Assembly: GCA_951813045.1 (NCBI GenBank)
Contig: CATOTF010000002.1
Span: 186,001 to 250,000, forward strand
DNA from: an uncultured Rhizobiaceae bacterium
GTDB lineage: Bacteria > Pseudomonadota > Alphaproteobacteria > Rhizobiales > Rhizobiaceae
Reading direction: 5' to 3'
DNA length: 64,000 bases
Part shown: piece after piece, positions 8,690 through 16,759 of the stretch
How positions within the stretch are numbered: the first letter of the stretch is position 1
How the letters are laid out: each line of letters opens with the position of its first letter
Made by a program: the position numbers and the translations under genes
The notes under the pieces: generated by a model
Database searches by the model: none
The model's input: the letters and a program-made list of their open reading frames with translations, nothing else
What the model was told of the DNA's origin: nothing

Positions 8690-9616
8690 TTATGAGGACT
8701 TGCGTTTGGTCCTTTTGCGTTTGACCCCATTCAGATTATCCAATGGGCTTTCCACAGCTGCAATCATTCCAGTGGCAACGCTTGCATAACGCGCCGTTGT
8801 TGTGAGCTTGGTATGACCCAGCAGTGCCTGAATGACCCGGATGTCCACACCACTCTCCAGCAAATGCGTTGCAAACGAATGCCGCAACGTGTGCAATGTA
8901 ACGGGCTTGGTGATCCCGGCGGCCCGCGCTGCTTGCTTGAACAATCGCGAGATCTGGCGGGAAGAAAGGTGCTTTCCGTTATATCCTGGAAATATCAAAC
9001 GGTCTTCACGTGCGATACTCTTATCCTGACCGGTTGGGCGTTCTTTCCACCAGTCGCGCAGCAGGCCCAGAATATCGGAAGGCAACATAACGTTGCGATC
9101 CTTGCGCCCCTTAGCCTGCACAATGCGGATGATGTTTTGGGCGCTGTCTATATCGCCGACTTTAAGTCGAACAACTTCGCCTGCACGTAGCCCGCAACCG
9201 TAAGCCAGTGATAACATCACCTTCGCCTTCAGGCTCGGTGCCATGGCCAGAATACGCTTCACTTCCTCCTTACTGAGAACCAGCGGCACCTTTACTGGCT
9301 CCTTGAGGCTGAATATCTCCGCCACCAAATCGTGTCGCCGCAGCGTCACCCGGAACAGAAACTTTACGCCGGTCATGGTCTGGTTGCGCGTGCAAATGCT
9401 CGCGCCACTCTCGATCAGATATTCCTGAAAGTGCTTCACATCATCGGGTGTTGCCGTGTCGGGAGAACGATTGAGCCAGGCTGCAAAACGCTTGCAGGCG
9501 CGCAGGTGACTGGTCTGCGATGCCTTACCCAGATTGCGCCCTTTCATATCCGAAATCATGCGGGCACGAAGCGGCGTTGTGGAAGTCGGCGTCCGGGGCA
9601 ATGTCTGAATGGTCAT
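8690..9616 (-). CDS. Tyrosine recombinase (phage-integrase family) of the IS91 unit
   Basis: 308-residue site-specific recombinase. The N-terminal SAM-like DNA-binding domain is at about 20-105; the catalytic domain holds R in YGCGLRAGEV, K in KGRKDR, HTLRHSFATH, LLGH and the nucleophile region TTARYASV. All catalytic residues are present. GGAGG stands 9 bases upstream of the ATG. Some IS91-family elements are known to carry such a recombinase gene upstream of tnpA; its role in transposition is unsettled. A short hairpin (CGAGG/CCTCG) lies just upstream of the RBS, at the same place as one in the second copy. Confidence 0.92.
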   Translation of the reverse strand: MTIQTLPRTPTSTTPLRARMISDMKGRNLGKASQTSHLRACKRFAAWLNRSPDTATPDDVKHFQEYLIESGASICTRNQTMTGVKFLFRVTLRRHDLVAEIFSLKEPVKVPLVLSKEEVKRILAMAPSLKAKVMLSLAYGCGLRAGEVVRLKVGDIDSAQNIIRIVQAKGRKDRNVMLPSDILGLLRDWWKERPTGQDKSIAREDRLIFPGYNGKHLSSRQISRLFKQAARAAGITKPVTLHTLRHSFATHLLESGVDIRVIQALLGHTKLTTTARYASVATGMIAAVESPLDNLNGVKRKRTKRKSS

Positions 9617-10091
9617 GGGAAAAATCCTCCGTCAATCGAGGCAAAAGCACCTCGAGACAAAGGAACCGCGATCAACTCCCCAACAGCAAATCTGACATAG
9701 TCAATACAAAACCAAACAACGCGCCCCAACTATCGCGAAGCGATTTAGTGCTCGAGCCCCAAAGTGACCGATATTGCCGAGGTATCAAATGTCCGGTTTG
9801 GCTCGATATGGCTTTAGGTTTGCTGAACTAGGCTGTTCAAAATACTCACCATCCTTCAAAAATTCAGGCGTGAAATGACCTAATTCGGCGGATATTGTCC
9901 GGCATTTGGCGGGATTAGTCCTGTAACAAATACTCCAAAACGCGTATTCTTGTCTCATGATGTTCAACGCAGATGTTTGAGATGAAACGGAAATTTGGAA
10001 CCACGCTGCATTCAAGCTTGTTATGCGCAGTTCACAGTTTTCCGAATTTCGGCGCGTCCTGCCTCGGACAAAGTGTGTAGAGGATCCGGTT

Positions 10092-11108
10092 ATGACAACG
10101 GTGAACAATGGAACGGTGATGTCTGTCGTGGCTTCTGCTCTTTCGCGGGGACTGCCGATTTTACAAGTGCAGGATGTGGCGGGCGTCTCCTGTGATGAGC
10201 TGATGAACCCCGAGGCGCGTCTTCCTGAAGATGCCATGCCAAAAATCGTTGCCCTGCTAGCAGAGCGGTTTCCAACTGATCCTTTCACCTTAGATATTGC
10301 TCGCGCTGCACCGTTTTCTTTCTTTGGTGGCTTGGCCGATGGGGCACGATACGCCGATGATCTTCGCGCAGCGATACAGCTGCTGACAAAGAACTGCTCT
10401 TTAATTTCTGACCAGCTGGAACTGACATTTCACGATGACCCCGCCGAGCCGAAGATCGTTTCTAACCATCCCATGAACCACATGGATAATGGCCGTTCGG
10501 CAGAAATTGGGTCTGCTTCCATTAAGCGGCTGTTTTCGGAGTTTCTTGGAATTAATGATTGCTTCCAACGTATCACTTTCTCGCGCGCACCAAACTTTGA
10601 TGAGAGCCACTACACCGACTACTTCGGCGTGCCTGTGGAGTTTAAAGCTACTGAAATCAGCCTCGTCTTGAAACCTGAAAAGCTGGATGAGCGGATCAAG
10701 CATGCGAATGTTGATCTTTTCAACTATGTAAAAACCCACCTCTCAGGTATCAAGAAGCAGATCGGGGCGGCCAAAGAGCCCAAGGAACTTAAGGCGCTAA
10801 GGTCTGCGGCCGCTCAGAATGCGCAGGTTGGCGTGTTCAACGCGGCCAGCGTCGCCGCCGCAGCCAATATGAGTGTGCGCACGGCGCAACGGATTGCGTC
10901 AGAAAACGGAACAACCCTTCAAGGCCTGATCGACAGGGTTCGCGAACATCGTGCAACTGAACTGCTGAACAACAATCGCAACGACATCACCTCTATCGCA
11001 TTCTTGTTGGGCTACTCCGACGAACGGGCTTTCCGGCGTGCGTTTCAAAAGTGGACCGGTCGAACGCCATCGGAGTTCCGACGGCAACTGAACAAAGCAA
11101 TCGAGTGA
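10092..11108 (+). CDS. AraC-family transcriptional regulator
   Basis: 338-residue regulator with an N-terminal arabinose-binding-like (PF12625-type) sensor domain (about 15-200) and a C-terminal pair of helix-turn-helices: ASVAAAANMSVRTAQRIASENG and NDITSIAFLLGYSDERAFRRAFQKWTGRTPSEFR. First gene of the cassette between the two IS91 units, same strand as the two redox-type genes behind it, which are its likely targets. I start at ATG 10092, with AGAGGA 9 bases upstream; a longer frame from 10023 is possible. The region 9617-10091 before it has no convincing gene; it holds the recombinase leader and this gene's promoter. Confidence 0.88.
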   Translation: MTTVNNGTVMSVVASALSRGLPILQVQDVAGVSCDELMNPEARLPEDAMPKIVALLAERFPTDPFTLDIARAAPFSFFGGLADGARYADDLRAAIQLLTKNCSLISDQLELTFHDDPAEPKIVSNHPMNHMDNGRSAEIGSASIKRLFSEFLGINDCFQRITFSRAPNFDESHYTDYFGVPVEFKATEISLVLKPEKLDERIKHANVDLFNYVKTHLSGIKKQIGAAKEPKELKALRSAAAQNAQVGVFNAASVAAAANMSVRTAQRIASENGTTLQGLIDRVREHRATELLNNNRNDITSIAFLLGYSDERAFRRAFQKWTGRTPSEFRRQLNKAIE

Positions 11109-11252
11109 GCTGCTGACAATTTTAGCGATCAACTCCCCCATTTTGGGATGATCTAACGACTGACAAACACAAAAACCCAGCAAGGCTTAACGTTGCGGCG
11201 CAGCGGACGATCCATTGCGCCCTGAGTTTAATGAAACCCAAGGAGACTGACA

Positions 11253-11711
11253 ATGAAACTATTCTCTCAATTCGCAATCACCATGTTTGGGCTGCTGGCA
11301 GGCGGCATGCTGTTGATCGCAACGGGGCTCGTCCCCTATTGGCGCTCACTGGAAACTGCCGAATTTACTCAGGTCTTTTCAACAAGTCTGCCCTCCGTAG
11401 GTGGCACCATGATCGTCCTTACGATCCTGGGAACTGGTTCCATGGTTGTGGCAGCTGGCCTCGCATTCTGGAAGAAAACGTCCGACAGATTGTGGCTTGC
11501 AGCCGGTGCAGCTGCCACGCTCATTATGCTGATTTGTGTTCCGCTCTATTTCGGCTCCGCAAATCCGCTGCTTGCAGGCGGCACTCTGAGCGCCAGTGAA
11601 ATCACGGTAGAACTGGCGACTTGGCAACAAATGCACTGGTTCCGAACCATCGTCGGCATCATCGGCCTCTTTTGTGCAGTGCGTGCCGGATACGCATCAT
11701 CACAGCAATAA
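11253..11711 (+). CDS. Four-helix membrane protein, DUF1772-like
   Basis: 152-residue inner-membrane protein with four hydrophobic segments at about 8-28, 50-70, 80-100 and 130-148. The spacing of PYW, WKK and the late WQQMHWFRTIVGIIG recalls the DUF1772 (anthrone-oxygenase-like) family, though no catalytic residues are established for it. RBS AAGGAG precedes the ATG. It is followed 21 bases later by the flavoprotein gene, so the two likely form an operon, possibly an electron-transfer pair at the membrane (inference). Confidence 0.65.
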   Translation: MKLFSQFAITMFGLLAGGMLLIATGLVPYWRSLETAEFTQVFSTSLPSVGGTMIVLTILGTGSMVVAAGLAFWKKTSDRLWLAAGAAATLIMLICVPLYFGSANPLLAGGTLSASEITVELATWQQMHWFRTIVGIIGLFCAVRAGYASSQQ

Positions 11712-11732
11712 CAACTTTGGAGGAAAGCTATC

Positions 11733-12995
11733 ATGCTTCGTTTACAAGGCATCAATATCATTGTCGCCCTCATCGCAATCTTCGTCATATTGCATCTGGC
11801 GTTCATCCCCGAGCAACACACACTTCGAACCACCTTTTCAACACTACTTGGCGGTATCGGCTTCTTGCTGATGACATGCTCCGTGGTTTTGGCGACACGA
11901 CTTGAAGTTTTTGAAGAGATGTTCGGCGGACTGGATCGCATGTATCAGGTTCACCGCGTTGCTGGCACTTTCACAGCCGTCTTCGCACTGGTCCACTTCT
12001 TCAGTATTCCGAAAGAACTACCGGGAGGCGTTGACCAAGTTATCAACTCCACCTTTCCGTCTGCACAGATAGGCATGGCGTCTATGGTGCTGTTGGTGAT
12101 CGGCCTCTTTGTGGCGCTCAATCGTAAGATCAGTTACTCGCGTTGGCGCAATCCGCACAAGGTGATGGCCCTAGTCTATGTCCTCGTCATCGGCCACTTT
12201 ATGAACGCGCCTGGCATCTTCTTTGAACGCTTCAGTGCTTCCGGCATCCTGCTAATCCTGACCGCTGCTATCGGTATGGTTGCTTTGATCTACACCATGT
12301 TCGGAATGAACAAACGCACGGCCAGCCGCTTTACAATCGAGGCTGTGAACTCCCTCGAACGGGCAACAGAAGTTGTTCTGAAACCCGTTGATGAGATGCT
12401 CAAGTTTAAGCCGGGCCAGTTTGCCTTTGTGGAAGTTCAGGGAAAAGACTGGTCGGAACCACACCCATTTACCATTTCAAGCGCACCGAGCGAAGATCGA
12501 TTGCGTTTCACCATGAAAGTACTCGGCGATTGGACCAGAAAGGTTCGCGAAGAACTTCAGCCAGGCGGCGAGGTCATAGTTAGAGGGCCTTACGGCAGAT
12601 TTGATGCCTCAAAATCCGATTGCAGAAAACAAGTCTGGATAGCGGGCGGCATCGGTTTGACACCCTTCCTCTCAAAGCTTCGGGCAATGGAGGAGAAAGA
12701 TGATGGAGAAATCCACTTCGCCTATGCTGCGCGAAATAAAGAAGAAGCTATCTTCCTAGACGAGTTGGAAACGATCGCTGCGGATCGAGAGAATATCACG
12801 CTTTATCCCTTGTTCTCAGAGGAAGGTGACTTTGCCCGCATCGATGTCGCGAAGGAGCGGTTGCCCGGTCAACTGACCGATTACGAATACTTCATTTGCG
12901 GCCCTAAACCCATGGTCGAGGGGTTGATGAAAAACCTCAAGGTTGAGGGTGTCAAATGCAAGCGCATCCACGTCGAAGCCTTCGAGTTCAGATAA
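11733..12995 (+). CDS. Ferric-reductase-like transmembrane flavoprotein (FRD/NOX type)
   Basis: 420-residue membrane oxidoreductase. The N-terminal half (about 1-195) has six hydrophobic segments with candidate haem histidines in HRVAGTFTAVFALVHFF and in VIGHFMNAPG. The C-terminal half is a ferredoxin-NADP reductase module: FAD motif HPFTISSAP, flavin/NAD region RGPYGRF, NAD motif WIAGGIGLTPFLSKL and terminal CGPKPMVEGL. No C-terminal 2Fe-2S domain is present. Predicted to pass electrons from NAD(P)H through FAD and haem across the membrane; the acceptor (ferric iron, oxygen or a partner protein) is unknown. RBS GGAGGA is good. Confidence 0.87.
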   Translation: MLRLQGINIIVALIAIFVILHLAFIPEQHTLRTTFSTLLGGIGFLLMTCSVVLATRLEVFEEMFGGLDRMYQVHRVAGTFTAVFALVHFFSIPKELPGGVDQVINSTFPSAQIGMASMVLLVIGLFVALNRKISYSRWRNPHKVMALVYVLVIGHFMNAPGIFFERFSASGILLILTAAIGMVALIYTMFGMNKRTASRFTIEAVNSLERATEVVLKPVDEMLKFKPGQFAFVEVQGKDWSEPHPFTISSAPSEDRLRFTMKVLGDWTRKVREELQPGGEVIVRGPYGRFDASKSDCRKQVWIAGGIGLTPFLSKLRAMEEKDDGEIHFAYAARNKEEAIFLDELETIAADRENITLYPLFSEEGDFARIDVAKERLPGQLTDYEYFICGPKPMVEGLMKNLKVEGVKCKRIHVEAFEFR

Positions 12996-13336
12996 AACCA
13001 GAAAGCGGCCATTGGAACCAATTTGTCCGATGGTCGCTTGGTCTAAGGTTTGTGGCTGCTGTCGTCGTTAGGCGCAGCGGTGACAAATCGGACAAGGAGG
13101 AAAGCGTGGGGTCTTTTCTCCTATGGGTATTGTTTGCTTGGGCTAAGATTGTTGGGTTGCTATTTTGCAGCTGTTTGGCGTCCCGATTTTACGACACCAT
13201 TTACTTTCAATGACTGGCGCTGCCGATTGGTTCTCTGTTTCGCTTTTATCGCCGCTTTGCAGCACGGGTTTTTGATAATTGCTCGCATTGATTTGCCCGG
13301 CACCGCAGGATCGTGAAGCTGGTTGTGGTAGGAGCA

Positions 13337-14604
13337 TCATTCGGTGTCCTCCCATGGCGGTGCGCGGGCATTTGGGATTTGGCCTCGAATGAAGGTCTCT
13401 ATGACGATCATTACATCACCGCATTTCGGGCAAATCCGGTGCATGGCCGGATCATCGGATTCGGCACGTGGTTCCTCACCTGAGGTTTGATCAGACTTTA
13501 ACTCAGCACGAAGTATCTGCTTGATGGTTTTGATCTTGTCACGGCGAATGCCGTTGGCAAGATAGCCTGTGTGGCGAATGCGGTGGAAGCCTGATGGCAA
13601 GACATGGATCAGGAAACGGCGGATGAACTCGCCCGTGGGCAGACGCATGACCTTCATTCGCTCGCCGCGCTTGATGCGATAGTCTTTCCATTTGAACGCG
13701 ACGGTGTCGGCATCGCTGCTAACCAGACGGTGGTTCGAGATGGCAATACGGTGGGTGTATCGGCTCAGATAAGCCAGCACGGCCTTGGGTCCGCCGAAAG
13801 GTGGCTTGGCGTAAACCACCCATTCGGTTTTGCGCAGCGGGGCGAGATGGGCTTTGAATGTGCCGGGATCGGTCAGTTCTGCCAGCTTGCCAAAGAAGGC
13901 CAGTTTGTCCGCCTTGTGCAATTTGACCAGCTCTTCGAGGAACAACCGGCGGAATAGTTTCGACAAGACCTTCACTGGTAGAAAGAAGCCCGCACGGCAC
14001 GACACCCACTTACCATCATCTTTGTTCCCTGCCGGGCTATCGCCCTCCACGCCTCTTGCAAGCGACAGTCCACCACCAGGCACAATGACATGCACATGAG
14101 GATGATGGGTCATGGCTGATCCCCAAGTATGCAACACGCTGGTCATGCCGATCTTTGCGCCCAGATGTTTAGGATCAGCGGCGATGGTCAGGAGTGTCTG
14201 GGACGACGCCTTGAATAGAAGATCATAGACCACGGCCTTGTTCTGGTAGGCAATGTCAGCCACCTGCGCGGGAAGAGTGAAGACCACATGGAAGTATTCC
14301 ACCGGCAACAGGTCTTGGATGCGCGCTTCCATCCAATCACGCGCCGCTACGCCCTGGCATTTGGGGCAGTGACGGTTACGGCACGAGTTGTAAGCGATGT
14401 GCTGGTGGTCACATTTGGTGCATGCCGACACATGCCCGCGTCATGGCGAAGCCATGCTCCGCATGGATGCGCGGCGGTACGACAATTCTCAATCGCTGAC
14501 ATTACCCTGAGCTGCACTAGGTTCAGATGCCCGGCATTTGCTCGACGATAGGCCGGCCCATGGGTGCGGAAGATATCCGCAATCTCCAGTTTGGGACGAG
14601 GCAT
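13337..14604 (-). pseudogene. IS91-family transposase, frameshifted by a palindromic insertion
   Basis: Reading from ATG 14604 (MPRPKLEIADIFRTHGPAYRR) the zinc-binding N-terminus runs to ENCRTAA and then enters about 32 bases of foreign sequence where unit 1 has 6 (LG codons). The net +26 bases shift the frame. From about 14431 downward the second frame restores GHVSACTKCDHQHIAYNSCRNRHCPKC, the HUH motif HHPHVHVIVPGGG, the tyrosine region YLSRYTHRIAISN and a C-terminal CPKCGD, ending at 13337. All catalytic motifs survive but cannot be made as one protein without a frameshift. Confidence 0.88.
14436..14470. repeat. Short palindromic insertion inside the unit-2 transposase
   Basis: Extra DNA relative to unit 1, centred on a perfect hairpin CATGGC-gaa-GCCATG at 14442-14456 followed by a CCGCATGG copy of the same theme. 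It resembles REP-type or palindromic mini-insertions. Confidence 0.5.
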
Positions 14605-14615
14605 GGAAGCCGGGT

Positions 14616-15489
14616 TTAACCCGAACCGGCCTCCCGGTTTACCAGCAGATCAAGTGGGCTGGTCACATCCTGGATCGTCTTGGTGGCCACCTTGGTATAG
14701 ACCGTCGTCGTTTCCAGTTTAGCATGTCCCAAAAGAACTTGAATGACCCTGATGTCGGTTCCGCCTTCCAGCAGATGCGTGGCAAAGCTATGGCGCAATG
14801 TGTGCGGTGAGACTTTCTTTTGGATACCCGCAAAATTGACGGCCACTGCAAACGCCCGGTTGAATTGCCGTGTTGAGATTGGGTCAATCCGGTTGCGTCC
14901 CGGAAAAAGCCAACCCTTGGGCCGAGCCTCGCGATAATAATCGCGCAACAGATCAAGCAGACTGGTCGAAAGCATCACCTGCCGGTCCTTGCGGCCTTTG
15001 CCCTGCTCAACACGGATCAACATGCGGTCGCTGTCGATATCGCAGACTTTAAGGTGGGCCACCTCGTTTGCACGTAGACCGCCACCATAAGCAACACTGA
15101 ATGCGGCCCGATACTTCAAGCCCGGTCCAGGGGCAGCCTCAAGAATACGGGCAACCTCATCAGCGCTCAGCACGACCGGGAGCTTCTATGCTGTCCGCTG
15201 ATAACGCATATGCCGCTTCATCTGCGGACGCGGACATGTATTTGCAAAGAAGAAGCTCAGCACTGTCAGCCGATTGTTGAACGTTGGCGCACCGATACCA
15301 CGCTCCTTCATATCAAGTTGAAACGCGCGTAATTCCTCTGGTGTCGCACTATCCGGCGAGTGTCCCAGAAACCGCGTGAACTCCCTCATTGCCCGCAGAT
15401 ACATCGTCTGCGTCTTGGGCAGCAGCCCCTTTAATGCGCATATCTTCAAGAAAACGTTGGCGAAGTGCAGGTACATATGGATCAGACAT
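14616..15489 (-). pseudogene. Tyrosine recombinase of IS91 unit 2, with frameshift and amber stop
   Basis: True start is ATG 15489 behind AGGAGG (15495-15500): MSDPYVPALRQRFLEDMRIKG. An extra base in a run of four G (plus-strand C at 15426-15429) shifts the frame; the next frame continues LLPKTQTMYLRAMREFTRFLGH through MKRHMRYQRTA. There an in-frame TAG (15186-15188) interrupts it, after which KLPVVLSADEVARILEAAPG and the whole catalytic domain follow (YGGGLRANEV, KGRKDR, HTLRHSFATH, LLGH, TTTVYTKV). Two independent lesions make it non-functional. Confidence 0.9.
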
Positions 15490-15706
15490 GAAAACCTCCT
15501 GTCATCTGATTGAGAAGGCCTCAATCGTCAAACAGGCCATGCCTATCCGCAAAATCAATAGATCAAATTACACGCCGCACCCGCACCAAACACCCATACC
15601 GCGAGAGCGGTTTCGTCCTTGTCCACACAGCAGACGTCGGGCAAAATGCCATTTTACTCCTTTGGTAATAGTGTGCGTTGCTGAATACGGCAGTTGTTAC
15701 AACCTA

Positions 15707-16554
15707 GGTCTTGTTGACAAACTGGATTCCCAAATCGCCTGAAATCTGATTCAAGCTTCCTTTTGAGGAGGCTGTTGTGGCTCGATTGTTGATGGAAAAC
15801 GCCGAATGGGCGTTCTTTGAACCGTTTCTGATTGGAATTCGCGGACGTGGTGGGCGTCCGGCAACGGATCATCGATTGATCCTGGATGGGGTGTTCTGGA
15901 TTGCACGCACCGGCGCACCTTGGCGTGACCTGCCTGAAGAGTTTGGCAAATGGTCGAGCGTTTACAGGCAGTTTCGCCGGTGGACGCTGTCAGGGTTGTA
16001 GTAGATGATCCTTGAAGCGCTGAATGAAAGCGGCGTCATGCGAGATCAGGTTCAGATGATCGACAGCACTGTGATCCGGGCGCATCATTTGGCAGCAGGC
16101 GCAAAAGGGGGACTCAAAAACAAGGTTTTGGCCGCTCAAAAGGTGGCTTTACGACCAAGATCCACCTCATCACCAATGCGCATGGCCCCCCTGTCAGAGC
16201 AGAGATAACGGGCGGCGAAGTCTCTGACTTCAAGGGCTTTGACGCCTTGGTCGATGATGATTTACCCAACGCCAAAGTGTTTCTCGCTGATCGTGGCTAC
16301 GACAGCGATCACATCCGCAGAACCATCGCTGCACGTGGCGGTACGCCAGTCATTCCCGGCAAAGCCAATCGCAAAGTCCCAATCCAGCTAGATGCAATCA
16401 CCCATGCCCTGAGAAACCAGGTCGAGCGGTGCTTCAACAAACTCAAATGCTCACACCGTCTGGCCACCCGGTACGACAAAACCGCAGCAAGCTATCTCGG
16501 ATTCATTCAAATGGTAGCCGCGCGCCTCTGGATCAGAAGTTTGTCAACATGACC
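15707..16554 (+). mobile_element. IS5-family (IS427 group) insertion sequence with near-perfect TIRs
   Basis: Terminal inverted repeats 15703-15723 and 16538-16558 match at 20 of 21 positions, including the flanking CCTAGG. Taking TA as the target duplication (usual for the IS427 group, within CTAG), the element itself is about 848 bp, 15707-16554. It encodes one DDE transposase, now dead. Confidence 0.85.
15777..16552 (+). pseudogene. IS5/IS427-group DDE transposase, two stops and one frameshift
   Basis: Starts ATG-like at 15777 (GTG, MARLLMENAEWAFFEPFL) and runs through GRPATDHRLILDGVFWIARTG and FRRWTLSGL. Two adjacent TAG codons follow (15999-16004) where relatives normally have W-E. The same frame resumes with MILEALNESGVMRDQVQMIDSTVIRAHH (first catalytic D), then a one-base deletion in AACAAGGTTTTGG near 16120-16126 shifts the frame. 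The third part has VFLADRGYDSDHIRRT (second D) and RNQVERCFNKLK (E). The DDE triad survives, but the gene cannot be translated whole. Confidence 0.9.
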
Positions 16555-16759
16555 TAGGATATGACCGAGATCACCCCCATACCTGGTTTGCGCCGCATAA
16601 TTTGGGTTTTTCTGGCCTAAAAAAGGCACCTCAGAAAATGCGAGGCTTGCTCTTTGAAATATTGAGCACGTCTAATTGGACTTAGTTGACCATTTGCGGT
16701 GGAAGCAAGTCGGTCACCCCGTTACGGTTGCAGCACTGATTCGTGTGCGGAATTCCTGA

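Larger units (their letters stand above)
7000..9700 (-). mobile_element. IS91-family unit 1 (apparently intact: tyrosine recombinase + HUH transposase)
   Basis: Two minus-strand genes, an integrase-like gene (9616-8690) and an IS91 transposase (8683-7409), nearly touch and form one unit. Ends are approximate: IS91 elements have no terminal repeats, so I bracket the unit by the end of the regulator gene on the left and the non-coding leader of the recombinase on the right. By analogy with IS91, the replication origin should lie left of 7409, where a nested inverted repeat is seen, and the terminus right of 9616. A second, related but diverged unit lies at 13.0-15.6 kb in the same orientation. 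Confidence 0.75.
13040..15650 (-). mobile_element. IS91-family unit 2 (decayed)
   Basis: Same gene order and orientation as unit 1 (recombinase then transposase) but clearly diverged in protein sequence, so it is a different IS91-family element and not a duplicate. Both genes are broken. Boundaries are approximate. The stretch 12996-13336 carries no supported gene; it contains 9-base inverted arms TTGTCCGAT (13023-13031) and ATCGGACAA (13087-13095), 55 bases apart, possibly part of the origin end. On the right, 15490-15702 is non-coding leader with a GATTGAG/CTCAATC hairpin beside the recombinase RBS. Confidence 0.7.

Noticed and set aside
9785-10288. Minus-strand frame opposite the AraC gene start
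   Set aside because: No motif, and most of it mirrors the AraC coding region.
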